Program-made: the position numbers and the translations under genes
Assembly (NCBI GenBank): GCA_004352715.1
Contig: SCFE01000116.1
Coordinates: 1,280,998 to 1,344,997 of the forward strand
Source of the DNA: Hofstenia miamia
Taxonomy: Eukaryota; Xenacoelomorpha; Acoela
DNA length: 64,000 nt
Direction: 5' to 3'
Notes under the pieces: generated by a model
What the model was told of the DNA's origin: nothing
Seen by the model: the letters and a program-made list of their open reading frames with translations, nothing else
Databases searched by the model: none
Part shown: piece by piece, positions 36,150 through 47,199 of the stretch
Layout: each line of letters begins with the position of its first letter
How positions within the stretch are numbered: position 1 is the first letter of the stretch

Positions 36150-37706
36150 GTTTTATCAGTTTTACTACGGCTAGAAGAAGAATTTTAGCAGAAGAAGTTT
36201 TGCGATGTGTACTTGAGCTTCCTTCCAATGAGTCTGGAGATGAATACGGTAGGGATTCAGATGAAGAGGAAGTTGAACCTAATATTGAAGACGCAGAAGT
36301 CAGCTCTAGTGATGATGACGAAGATGGAGAAGATACCGAATGCGAAGTAAATACAGGACGAGATGGAACAATATGGCGCCCTGTGAGAAATGGCAATGGT
36401 AGACGTCTTGGTCGGGCAGGAGATCATAACGTATTTAGAGAACGAGTGGGAGCTACCGGAGCTTGCCGAACAGTTGAAACACCACTAGATGCTTTTAGAC
36501 AAATCTTCGACGAATGGAGTCTGCGTCATATCGTCAATTGCAGCAAGGAATGTGCTAGAAGAGCTGGTAATGACAATTGGAAGTTTACTGTAGAAGATTT
36601 AGAAAAGTTCATTGGTCTGCTTTACCTGTGTGGAATTAACCATCAACGAAATTTTCCTTTCAATGATTTATGGTCTAAGAGTGTTGGTTGCCCTGCTTTC
36701 AACAAGATGATGCCCCAGAATTGTGCTTATGAAATCAAGAAGTACCTACGCTTTGATAATCACCATGAACGGCAAAGAAATCTCGTTAACAACAAGTTTG
36801 CCCTTGTTTCTCCAATTTACAATCGATTTGTAGAGAACAGCCAACGATGTTACCGTCCTGGGCATCATCTAACTGTCGACGAGCAACTATTCCCTACAAA
36901 AGCACGTTGCCCATTCAAACAATACATGCCGAATAAGCCCAACAAATTCGGCATCAAGTTCTGGCTGTTAGCCAATATTGACACAAAGTATTGTTACAAC
37001 ATTATTCCTTATCTTGGTCGTGAGGAAACTCGTGTTGATAATCTTGGGACCCATGTTGTGATGTGGTTGATGGATCCCCTGTTCAACAAAGGCTACAACA
37101 TAATGACTGATAATTTCTTCACCTCCAAAAAACTTGCTGAATTTCTCTTTCAACAGCGAACAACTATCACTGGAACTATTTGTGCTAATCGTCGTGAGTT
37201 GCCAACCCCTCAACGTCTTGCACTGCATGAATCCAAGTTTTTTTATTGTGATGTAATGCATCTTACCTGATATCAAGCAAAACAACAGAAGACTGTGCAC
37301 ATCTTGTATACACAACATTGAGGGGCCATCTGTCAGGCTGAAGGCAAAAGAAAGCCAGAGACTATTTTATTCTATAACAGCACAAAGTTTGGAGTCGATA
37401 TGCTGGACTCAATGTGTCGTCAACACTCAATGAAGTCTGGGTGCCAAAAATGGCCTCTAGCCTGCTTTTATAATCTTCTTGATCTAGCAGCTGTGAATGC
37501 CTGGATCATCTATTGTAAGGTAACTGGCTCCACAATATCTCGTCCCAAGTTTCTTTTCAAATTGTCTCAGCAACTACGACAAGATGATCAACTACTGCTT
37601 GAAGAATGCCAATTGTGAAAAGAATTGTACTGTTAACGTATGTCGCCGATGTAATAAACCTGTGTACAGGAAATGTCAGGCAAATGTATGCGTAAACTGC
37701 TTTTGA
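36150..37706 (+). pseudogene. piggyBac transposase (DDE_Tnp_1_7), near full length with stops
   Basis: Starts with an acidic N-terminal region (SDEEEVEPNIEDAEVSSSDD) and continues through the piggyBac core: LDAFRQIFDEW, LEKFIGLLYLCGI, then TVDEQLFPTKARCPFKQYMP (first catalytic Asp) and NIMTDNFFTS (second Asp). TGA stops interrupt the same frame at 37268-37270 and 37319-37321. The frame then resumes with FGVDMLDSMCRQ (third Asp) and NAWIIYC, and stops at 37616-37618. The C-terminal cysteine-rich domain (VCRRCNKPVYRKCQANVCVN) is present in another frame up to the TGA at 37704-37706. All three catalytic Asp and the cysteine-rich domain survive, so decay is recent. The start is unclear: the open frame extends upstream of 36200 to about 36150, and a TTTTATCAG just before it could be an acceptor. 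Confidence 0.88.
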
Positions 37707-37870
37707 AATGTAAATTTGCATCTATTTGTACAAAATTTGTTCCCTTTATTATGCAGACTCAATATTGCATATTATATCATTGGATTAGTTACATATTATT
37801 CTATTTTCATTTTAATCTGGTCAAAATGATCTCAAATATTATTTGATACTTGCTTTGTAAATAATTATTG
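37707..37870. other. Junction between piggyBac and LINE
   Basis: AT-rich, no gene. It contains the piggyBac 3' end and the 5' boundary of the LINE, neither of which can be placed exactly. Confidence 0.5.
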
Positions 37871-39256
37871 ATGGGACACGATAGCATTGGTCGGTTTTCT
37901 GACACTCTCACTGAAAAATTGCAAAATGACATTTTTCAAGGCATTTGCGATGATAAAGAAGCTAAGAAATTCATATTCTCAAAAGCAAAGACTCCACTAT
38001 ATGCACTTTTCCAAAAACTTGACAAAGACCTCGCGGCAGAAGCTCTTTTTTGTCTTTATAAGTTAACAAAAACCAGTGATGAAAACATGATTTGCGCGAA
38101 AAATTTGAATTTGAATTCAAATTCAAACTTAACTAATAGTATTGCAACGCTTGAAGTAAACAACAATGAACACGTTGATTGCATTAACAATCAAATGCAA
38201 AATTAATCTTCGAAATTCAATTATGATATTCAGTTTCCTACAACACCTCGCTTCAAAAAATGCACAATAAAAGAAATGCCTAAAGACACCACAATACTAT
38301 TCATTGGAAATTCGATCTTCAAATATATTCAAGCGGAAAAGTTGATTATTAACCAAAAATGCTGTTTTCATTCATACTATGGCAAGAACACAATTGAACT
38401 CATAGATGTTGTGAAATCATATGAAAAAATCGACATTGATACGGTAATTCTGAACACTGGGATAATTGAAGCTCTAAACTGTAAAGAAGAGAAATTAAGT
38501 GCAATAGAAAATTTCAAGAAGAACGTTTTGGACATAATGGACGAGGTAGAGCAAAAATTTTCCCCAAAGCAGATTGTACTCTCTGAAATTACGCCCGTAA
38601 CGAAAGAAGAGAGCTTACCTCAAAACAAATTTATATATTATTTTAATTTAGTGCTTAACGAAATCTCCGAAAATAACAGAAAAGTTAAAATTATCAAGTT
38701 TTTTGAGAGTTTTCTTGTTGGTGAAGGAAATATACAAATAAAAAGAAGTCTTCTAGCAAAAGACGGAATACATCTCTCTAGGAAAGGAATCTCTGTAGTT
38801 GTAAAAGCAATAAAGATATTCTTCAATCATTATGAGATGATTCACAGGAAAATGAACTTAATGCGATACNTTAATTTAGTGCTTAACAAAATCTCCGAAA
38901 ATAACAGAAAAGTTAAAATTATCAAGTTTTTTGAGAGTTTTCTTGTTGGTGAAGGAAATATACAAATAAAAAGAAGTCTTCTAGCAAAAGACGGAATACA
39001 TCTCTCTAGGAAAGGAATCTCTGTAGTTGTAAAAGCAATAAAGATATTCTTCAATCATTATGAGATGATTCACAGGAAAATGAACTTAATGCAATACCAA
39101 AGTAAACAAAATCAACAGAGACCTTTCAGATCAGTCCTTACGGATCCTGGCCGGAGCTACAAAAAAGCACTGGAAGGGAACACCAAATCCCTTGAAGATT
39201 CAATAAAAGAGGACTTAAAACAACTACTGAAGAAACTTCTTGAAAAACTCAATTAA
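37871..39256 (+). pseudogene. LINE ORF1 with SGNH/esterase-like domain (CR1-type)
   Basis: A single frame from ATG 37871 to TAA 39254-39256, broken by one in-frame TAA at 38204-38206. The N-terminal ~110 residues are unrecognised and end in an Asn-rich stretch. After the stop, PKDTTILFIGNSIF gives the esterase block I (GNS in place of GDS), VILNTG is near block III, and KDGIHLSRKG is block V (D-x-x-H). An esterase domain in ORF1 is typical of CR1/L2-like non-LTR elements, where it is thought to aid RNA or membrane binding. The C-terminal third of the domain appears twice on either side of the N at 38870. This is most likely an unmerged contig overlap, so the real protein is about 75 residues shorter than the frame suggests. 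It ends 2 nt before the ORF2 ATG at 39258. Confidence 0.8.
38646..39093. repeat. Direct duplication around a single N (38870), probable assembly overlap
   Basis: 38644-38869 and 38871-39096 are almost identical, with two or three single-base differences (CGAAATC/CAAAATC, GCGATAC/GCAATAC), and abut a lone N. A lone N between two copies of the same sequence is the signature of unmerged contig ends or two haplotypes. Confidence 0.8.
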
Positions 39257-39257
39257 G

Positions 39258-41790
39258 ATGGCTGAAAGAAAAATTATTGTAAGGTACCGCTTCATTTATG
39301 TAGTTTTACTATTGTGTATATGCTTTAAGAATTTTCGCATTGAGTGTACTACACCAAACAAATATGAACCTATTGTGTATGCTAGACATTGCATTTATGT
39401 ATGTAATGTTGTTTTTAAAACGATTTCTCACTACTTATTAAAAAATATTAACCCACTCATTATAAAATTAAAATTAATGCTCGCTGGAGACATACAACCA
39501 AATCCAGGCCCTATTGTTCTCGACAGCAGTGAGGTGAAATCTATTTCAGGACATTACACCAATCTTTAAGAATGGCGACCCTAAGGACTGCAGAAATTAT
39601 GGGCCCATCTCAATTACCAACACAGTGTCAAAAATTTTTGAGAAGATCCTATGCAAACAAATTAATTCTTATTTAAATGAAAATAAAATTCTCTCAAATA
39701 AGCAATTTGGTTTCAGGCAAGGCTTCAGCACTGTTGATGCACTGTTAGAACTTACTGAAAAGACACGTTTTTTCCTTAACAAAAAAATTAGTAGTAGCAT
39801 TGCCCTATTAGATCTTAGCAAGGCTTTTGATAGTATAGAAACAATTCTGCAAAGATTTCGTCAATAAAAAAATTCTAGAGGTCCAAGATGCTGCACTTGT
39901 TAACAAAGAAATTATTCTACTTGGAGATTACAATATTAATTATCTCTCCAAACACAAGTCAAAGTACATTAACCATATTTGTGACGAACTTCAAATTGAG
40001 CTAATAACTAGCGCAGTTCCCACAAGAGGAGTTAACTTAATCAATTACTTTTTAACAAACATTGATTACATTCAATTCAAGAGTTTTATTTTTAACTCTT
40101 TTTCAAACCACAATTTATGCCTTTTTGTCTCAAATGAAATTCATCATATCAACATGCTAAATTTGATGACAACATTTTCAAAAAGTCTCTAGAAAATGTC
40201 GCATGGGACTACCTCTATACAATGCATGATCCTGGTCACATGATTGACTTCAATTTGAAGGAATTAAATATCTGTTTAAATGGTAACGCACCACGTAGAA
40301 TCAGATACGTAAAAATAGGTGGCTACAATAGCAAAAAAAACAAGTAAATAGAGGCTTTAGTGGCAGAAAAGAAAAAAATCTGGAACTCCTTGATTAGTAA
40401 TCGCACACAATTTAACATTGCTGCATATAATGAAGTTAAGGCAAGGCTTTCAAAATTAAAAACGAAGGTAGAAGAGCAAAAATGCAAGCAATTTTTTGAA
40501 AAGTTTACCCAAGCAAAAAATAAATGGCAGTTCATCAATAAGTTTCTGAACAAGGAAAAGCCTTTTGATTGCAATATTCACGAAATTAAGGTAGACAACA
40601 AAATCATTACTAACAACAAATTAATTGCAAACAATATGAACAAGGTACTCAAAGATCTTGGTACATATAGAGACAAAGAACAACCATTTATAAACAAGAT
40701 TGAGCAATCCAAGAACTCGTTAACCTTCAGTTTTATTACTGATCATGATCTAATTAAGGTTGTTGACAACCTTGACCCCAATATTTCCAATGGAACCTGT
40801 GGGGTGCCCGTCTTCATCATAAAAAAATATATAAAGTATTTCTCAGAATATCTACTGTTTGCTTTTAATTATTCCATCCACACCAATACCTATCCACAAT
40901 GTCTAAAAAGAGCCGACATTACACCAATCTTTAAGAATGGCGACCCTAAGGACTGCAGAAATTATGGGCCCATCTCAATTACCAACACAGTGTCAAAAAT
41001 TTTTGAGAAGATCCTATGCAAACAAATTAATTCTTATTTAAATGAAAATAAAATTCTCTCAAATAAGCAATTTGGTTTCAGGCAAGGTTTCAGCACTGTT
41101 GATGCACTGTTAGAACTTACTGAAAAGACACGTTTTTTCATTAACAAAAAAATTAGTAGTAGCATTGCCCTATTAGATCTTAGCAAGGCTTTCGATAGTA
41201 TAGAGTTTATCATCCTTTTCAAGAAACTAAAAAGCTATGGGTTTAGTACATCTTCACGAACATTTTTAAACAGTTTTTCCTACAAAAGGCAACAACGCGT
41301 ACACATTAATAGCATTTACAGCGAATGAACAAATAAAGGAGTTCCACAGGGCACTGTATTGTGCCCTATACTCTTCAACTTATATGTAAATGATTTATCC
41401 ATGCACGTTACCCATTCAGAGCTGATTCAGTATGCTGATGACATATGCGTCATTAATAGAAATAGCAGTCCAATTATTGCAACAAAAGAATTACAAGAAA
41501 GCATANGTACGAAAGTACAAAAATTAGAGATGCTTACACCAAGATCAATAACAAAGTACAACAACCTGGTGCTTATGTTTAAGGAAATCAAAATCAGCCG
41601 TAAACTACTAATTGAACCATTTGTAAAATATAATCACCATGCAAATAAATGCATAAATAATATATTGCCAACTAACAATTATTGGAACAATTCTTTCACC
41701 ACAAATTCTTGTAAACTTTGGAACAAATTACCAATCAGCATTAGACAGGAAAGAAACCTTAAAATATTTAAAAAAATTATTAAAAAATAA
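39258..41790 (+). pseudogene. LINE ORF2: 2A-like leader, endonuclease fragment, reverse transcriptase
   Basis: 39258-39549 is the N-terminal leader: a hydrophobic stretch (FIYVVLLLCIC) and the 2A-like DIQPNPGP. 39550-39839 is a misplaced 290-bp piece of the RT domain, about 99% identical to 40915-41204. 39845-40330 encodes the end of an AP-type endonuclease (LLGDYNINYL, then a degenerate SNHNL in place of SDH). 40360-41328 is the RT: ADITPIFKNGDPKDCRNYGP, then LSNKQFGFRQGFST, then ALLDLSKAFDSI. A TGA follows at 41326-41328, and 41359-41505 carries the GVPQGT/YADD region (QYADDICVI). After the N at 41506 the sequence jumps to the C-terminal tail (LWNKLPISIRQ), ending at the TAA after 41787. 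Disabled by the stop, the frameshifts and the misplaced segment. CR1/Rex-like by RT style and ORF1 type. Confidence 0.85.
39489..39512 (+). other. 2A-like ribosome-skipping motif DIQPNPGP
   Basis: Encodes AGDIQPNPGP in frame with the ORF2 ATG (codon 78 onward). It fits the 2A consensus D-(V/I)-E-x-N-P-G-P except for Gln in place of Glu. 2A-like motifs at the ORF2 N-terminus are known from APE-type non-LTR elements. Whether the Q variant skips is uncertain. Confidence 0.6.
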
Positions 41791-42046
41791 TCTATTAGCA
41801 GAGCAAAATAAAAAGTTCATTTAAAATCTGTAGCAACAAATGGAATATATTCTATCTTTTTAATTGTGTGATTGTATTGATATTTTTAATTGTATTTTTA
41901 GTGTTTTAATCTTAATTGTCTAGCTTAGTTTGTAGTGCATGTGTATATTTAGGTGTTTGTATATATGGTAAATATGTATTATACTTAATTGTACATATGC
42001 AAATTGGGCAAACTAATAAAAGCTATTGAAGAAAAAAAAAATTCTT
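41791..42046 (+). mobile_element. LINE 3' UTR and short A-rich end
   Basis: After the ORF2 stop come about 245 bp of AT-rich 3' UTR ending in GCAAACTAATAAAAGCTATT and an A-run at about 42036-42045. Beyond this, Gypsy LTR sequence begins, so the LINE 3' end abuts, and probably inserted into, the Gypsy 5' LTR. An identical copy occurs at 42625-42880 within the tandem duplication. Confidence 0.75.
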
Positions 42047-42176
42047 GCAATATGTAACAACATATCTTATATTGAAGCAAGGAACTAGGATCAGTTCATC
42101 CCTACCCACATCTAACAAGAAACAATAATTAAAAGGATCATTAACTCTATGTTAAAGCCTGGTAGCAGATGCTATA
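42047..42176 (+). mobile_element. Gypsy 5' LTR, 3'-terminal remnant
   Basis: Matches the A-type LTR end at 11590-11700 (ATCCCTACCCACA in both, GCCTGGTAG in both) and finishes AGCAGATGCTATA, a degenerate form of the GAGGATGTTACA terminus. Everything upstream is replaced by the LINE. Duplicated at about 42881-43009. Confidence 0.6.
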
Positions 42177-42194
42177 TGGCAACCTTGACAGATT
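42177..42194 (+). promoter_or_regulatory. Candidate tRNA primer-binding site
   Basis: TGGCAACCTTGACAGATT follows the LTR end directly, with the TGG typical of a site complementary to a tRNA 3' CCA. The tRNA cannot be assigned with confidence. The same sequence recurs at 43010 in the second tandem unit. Confidence 0.45.
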
Positions 42195-43234
42195 AAGAAC
42201 AAGAAGAAGAATCAACAAGCCAACATCCTGACTTGGATTCAATAAATAAGAAATGCAACCATGAACTGTGATAGCAGAAGACATGCAAAGAAAACCACCA
42301 ATACAGCACATAGTCAGCTACTACCACTACACCTAACTTAAAGCAGGTTCAGAAACAAAGAATCATACCAAACTGCAAGCCACTACTAATCATAAATCAG
42401 AATGACAAATACAAGAGGAAAGAGAGGTAGCGCCTAAACTACTAATTGAACCATTTGTAAAATATAATCACCATGCAAATAAATGCATAAATAATATATT
42501 GCCAACTAACAATTATTGGAACAATTCTTTCACCACAAATTCTTGTAAACTTTGGAACAAATTACCAATCAGCATTAGACAGGAAAGAAACCTTAAAATA
42601 TTTAAAAAATTATTAAAAAATAATCTATTAGCAGAGCAAAATAAAAAGTTCATTTAAAATCTGTAGCGACAAATGGAATATATTCTATCTTTTTAATTGT
42701 GTGATTGTATTGATATTTTTAATTGTATTTTTAGTGTTTTAATCTTAATTGTCTAGCTTAGTTTGTAGTGCATGTGTATATTTAGGTGTTTGTATATATG
42801 GTAAATATGTATTATACTTAATTGTACATATGCAAATTGGGCAAACTAATAAAAGCTATTGAAGAAAAAAAAAATTCTTGCAATATGTAACAACATATCT
42901 TATATTGAAGCAAGGAACTAGGATCAGTTCATCCCTACCCACATCTAACAAGAAACAATAATTAAAAGGATCATTAACTCTATGTTAAAGCCTGGTAGCA
43001 GATGCTATATGGCAACCTTGACAGATTAAGAACAAGAAGAAGAATCAACAAGCCAACATCCTGACTTGGATTCAATAAATAAGAAATGCAACCATGAACT
43101 GTGATAGCAGAAGACATGCAAAGAAAACCACCAATACAGCACATAGTCAGCTACTACCACTACACCTAACTTAAAGCAGGTTCAGAAACAAAGAATCATA
43201 CCAAACTGCAAGCCACTACTAATCATAAATCAGA

Positions 43235-44792
43235 ATGACAAATACAAGAGGAAAGAGAGGTAGCGCCATGAAAGGCACAAGTAAAACAACTCCCACCCCA
43301 AGGAGAACACGTTCAGAAACAGTAGTATCTCCTACAGAACTAGAAACCCTACATATGTCCCCAGAAACAGGATCCAGCAAAGTCTTAAATATCTTAAAAC
43401 AAACAAATGAGACAGAAACAATACTGAAAGCTAAAATACAATTGTTGGTGGAAAGAATGGCAAAGCTAGAGCAAGAGAATGAAAATGCAATGAGCACGTT
43501 AAAAATAGAAATGGACAATCACCTAGAAAACCAAAGTGAAAATTTTCAAAGGGACATTAAAGCACTAACAACTCAGCTAGCACAATCAAACAAATGCTTC
43601 CTGGAACAGAATGCAAAATGGGAAAAGATATGCCAAATATTAGAAGATGAGAACAGGCAGCTAATTCTAGACAATGACATACAAGCACAAGAACTAGAAC
43701 AGCTCAAAGATAAACTCAGATTAACAGAATTGGGCAGAGACAAGAATCGCAAAAACCAATTGCAAGAGCTAGAAGATCTGAGACACAAACTAAGAGCAAT
43801 CCAGGGAAATGAAGAGGAAAATCAGAGGGCAATGTAAATGCATGAAATAACAGTTGAGCAATTAAAAGAAAGAAGCCTACAGGCGTCACCCATCAATTTT
43901 AAAAAACAATTCAAAGAAGCAGAAGTGGAAGAGGAACAGGAAAAGAAAAATCATTGATGAAATCATGAAAGCAGTAACCAACCAGCTCACAATAAATGAA
44001 AACATAAGTGTGCAATGGAGACCAACCTATGAGAGCTTGATGCTACCAGAGTACAGTCATAATGATATAATACCATGCAAGGCAACCCTGCCAAAAATTC
44101 AATGGAAAGGTTGATTGTTACAATCCAATGTTCCTTGAATTGTTGGAAATGTTCGAGATCACAATGGCTGAGAGGAAAGTAAGCCAACAAGTGGCAGCAG
44201 TACGATTCCCATTATATTTAGCAGGAACAGCATCCCAACATTATCTACTTTTAGACCCTGATATGAAATGGGATTACAAATTACTAATTGGAGACTTTGT
44301 AGAGTACTATGTAAACAAAAGCTTTAAAAGCCAATACCAAATTATACTGAACTCAACAAAGATGAGAAACACAGATGATATACAAAATTACATCCAGCAG
44401 GTGGAACAATTGGTAAAACTCAGCTCCAGGGGAAACAAATATTCAAAATACGACCTTTCTTCCCACATTTGCAAGGGAATGCCAGAAAATATTAGAACAC
44501 AATTTGAAATCAAGTGTGACGTGGATGACAAATTGAAAAAATGATTAGGAGAGCCATAGATATACAGGCAACAATTGAAAATAACGCCTGCATCTATGAA
44601 AAAGCAGCATGGAACAAGGAAAAGCCAATTGAATGGCCAAACAGTTACAAAACACAGACAGTGAACACCAAACCTTATAAGGAAAATACGACAGAGAAGT
44701 TCATCAACATAAAAAATAAAGAGGGAAAGTCAAAGAAAGTTAGAGAAAGAGACATTAAGTGTTACAGCTGTGGAAAGAAGGGTGTGACATAA
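43235..44792 (+). pseudogene. Gypsy gag, split by an LTR at its zinc knuckle
   Basis: 43235-43837 encodes a basic N-terminus (RGKRGSAMKGTSKTTPTPRR) and a long coiled coil (QILEDENRQLILDNDIQAQE), ending in a stop. 43838-44127 is broken. 44128-44544 is the retrotrans_gag/CA-like region (RFPLYLAGTASQHYLLLDPD, then SFKSQYQIILNSTK and SHICKGMPE), matching 61590-62340. 44541-44792 continues to KCYSCGKKG, the first half of a CCHC zinc knuckle, where an LTR is inserted. The rest of the gag tail (KEEEAYYEDEDV and an acidic stretch) lies after the LTR at about 46114-46316. The product would be the capsid/nucleocapsid precursor; this copy cannot make it. Confidence 0.8.
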
Positions 44793-46113
44793 TCTATCAA
44801 ACTATCATGATTGGTCAAGATGAGAGGAAAGATGAAGGAAACAAAGACTAAAATTATTAATATTGATTATAATGATTAAAATGTAAATCATGATAGGATT
44901 GATTATTTTCACTTTGTAAATGTTTTGTGCAATTATCCTTAAAATTATACTCGATGGTATTTTGACAAAACAAAAGATGGTCAAACAGCGTAGTCAAATT
45001 AAAGCTGACGTTGCGTAATATTAGCAGAAATATTAAGCGAGGGAAAAACTGTAAACAAGAAAGATTAACAGGTACTTGTCGAGTATTTAGTTGTTTAATA
45101 CCAAGTGCTATAAATATATCGAAAACGATGTAATTAATGATGAGCAAATCTACTTTGGATTCGTTTTCTATTGTCAGGTTATTTTATATATTCTGATGGA
45201 AAGCTAAACGTCTACGAGCTAGGGTAATTGTATGGTGGTTCCCACATCCGGTTAAAGGTATGCTGGAGCAGCCTCCTAATAGCTATTCCACAGCGGGGAG
45301 GGCGACAGCTGTAGTTACCTGGTGTGCTCTTAGGTTACGGTTAGGTATAGGAGTTTTTTACCGTTATAGCTTTCCTAATTGTCATTGCTTGTCTGATAGT
45401 GTTATCGCAGCCTGTAGGTTTTACATGTTAATTATATTATCGACGAACTCAAGTTATTTATTACCTTTACTATGCTACATGATGATTGATGATTTAACAG
45501 TGATTACACTTCGATGGTTATTACGATTGTATATCTATATTTTATTACATATAGTTAATTTAATAGATGTTACATGTTGCTCAATGTTCTGTAGGGGAGA
45601 CCTTCGGCCGACTTCTAGTTCTCATTTTTCGCTGGCAGCATTGATTGTTTACATGTATAGAGGGCTATTACATATTTATCTATATGTAGGGTTATTACAT
45701 GTAGGGCCTCATAATAAGCTATTTCAGCAGAAAGGTTGCACCACTTCGTTTATTGCATTAGTTCGTAATAACAAAAACAATCAATGCACTAAATTCTTAA
45801 GTAGTTGCAATTCCCATTACACTGAGTTCACTATTCACATCACCATTCCATTGTTGTTCTCTATACTACGTTGGCAGTTCCATTGGTAAGATGTAGCTGG
45901 TGTATGTGTTCCTGGAAGTGCGTGGCTTCTATTGAGTGTTGATCCTGTCTTCCAACCTCTCTGCTTTATCTAAATAAGTTGAGTTAATTAAGTGGCTACC
46001 AAGGCTATTGCGTATTAAATCAGGAAAGTGTCAACTCCACTCAATGGTTAATCTAAGAAAAGTAATAGCTTTCTCTGAATCATACCCTCACAGTGGGTTG
46101 GCATGATTCTACA
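44783..46113 (+). mobile_element. Solo LTR (subfamily B) inserted in gag, TSD AGGG
   Basis: 1,331 bp from TGTGACATAATC (44783) to GGCATGATTCTACA (46113). AGGG at 44779-44782 and AGGG at 46114-46117 form an exact 4-bp duplication. It includes AACAGGTACTTG followed by GCTATAAATATA near 45108-45120, the probable promoter. The open stretch 45260-45889 is antisense or accidental and not a gene. It splits gag between Gly and the rest of the CCHC knuckle. Confidence 0.9.
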
Positions 46114-46351
46114 AGGGGCACAGGAAAGATGAGTGCAGAAAACAAATTAACATGATCAAAGAGGAGGAAGCATACTATGAAGATGAGGATGTAATCAAAT
46201 CTGAAGTGGAATTATTAGAAGATCCCCAAACTGAAGAAGAATCAGAAACTAGCTCAAATGCTGACTCTAAGAAACCAAGCACTGATAATGATTATGACGA
46301 ATCTGAACAATATTAATATGATAACAATAATGATAAACTGAATACTGACAA

Positions 46352-46626
46352 AGGCAACAATTGATACAGGAGCAGCAATATTGATAATAACAGATGAATG
46401 TGCAAAGAAGCTAGGATTTAAATGAGAGGATTTAGAAAAATCAAATGAAAGACTAATAAATGCATCTGGAGAATACATAGATATGAAAGGCAAGCTCAAT
46501 GCAGTACAAATCAGGATAGCAAACACAACCTTTGAGCAAACATTAGTAGTGATTGACACCCACAACAATTTATTGCCATATGAGGTGATATTAGGTGATG
46601 ACTTCATAACCAAAATGAATGCATGA
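46352..46626 (+). pseudogene. Gypsy aspartic protease domain
   Basis: A frame starting ATIDTGAAILIITDE: the D-T-G-A active site of retropepsins is at 46363-46374. It continues ERLINASGEYIDMKGK and ends LPYEVILGDDFITKMNA before TGA 46624-46626. One TGA interrupts it at about 46423. In the homologous copy at 62792-63102 the active site is deleted. It is followed by a degenerate linker towards RT (46627-47200). Confidence 0.75.
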
Positions 46627-47199
46627 TAAACTATTCCAATAGAACAATTAAAGTAAGGGAAGAGGAAATCAAAATCAAAGAACAAGAAGGCAAGCTATTA
46701 ACAAAAGTATTTGAATTTGAAGAGGATATAAAGCTGCAGCTGTATCAATGGGGGATGCACAAAATCAAAACAGAAGAGGAGATCACAGGGGATATAATGA
46801 TCTACAATAACAAAAGAATCAATTCAAAGAGTTTTGATGCCTTTGAGTGTGTGTGCTATAAAAAAGGGAAAAAGAAGAATACTGATACTAAATGCCACAA
46901 ACCACAGCATTAACATGAAGAAAACAAACGTGAGAATACTTGGAAAGAATGTTAAATCTAGCATCAAAGCCATCTAGAAGACAATGGAAGACATTGATGA
47001 GCAGAGTAGTTTGTATGGTTGATTTGAGGAATAATAAACAAAACAGGAGGTACTCTACACTGCCAACTCAAGGGTGAGTGGACGAAAATCATCAATGTAG
47101 CAAGTACTCCCCACAGCCAATTTGAGAGCAGAGGGACAAAAGCAAACAAAGAAGATCAATATAAAACACTAGACTTGTTGGAGGAGGAATACCAACATT
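46627..47199 (+). pseudogene. Protease-RT linker of the Gypsy pol, degenerate
   Basis: 46623-46913 has an open frame (EEEIKIKEQEGKLL, then QWGMHKIKTEEEITGDIMIY) that parallels 63103-63360 (ENIMAEVMIYDQKG) of the other copy. It then decays to about 47200. No catalytic domain. Confidence 0.5.

Larger units (their letters stand above)
41601..43267. repeat. Tandem duplication, units 41601-42434 and 42435-43267
   Basis: Two units of 834 and 833 bp are nearly identical; I noticed one A deletion and one A/G difference (TGTAGCAAC versus TGTAGCGAC). Each unit runs from the LINE ORF2 tail through its 3' UTR, the last ~130 bp of a Gypsy LTR, the primer site and leader, to the first codons of gag (GTAGCGCC). 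Only the second unit continues into gag. It is either a recent tandem duplication or an assembly duplication. Confidence 0.9.

Noticed and set aside
36133-36396. Ser-rich minus-strand ORF
   Set aside because: Antisense of the acidic Asp/Glu/Ser N-terminus of the piggyBac transposase.
45260-45889. 209-codon plus-strand ORF in LTR-B
   Set aside because: It lies wholly within a solo LTR bounded by an exact duplication; the content is low-complexity, and the related LTR at 49134-50276 gives only a broken version.
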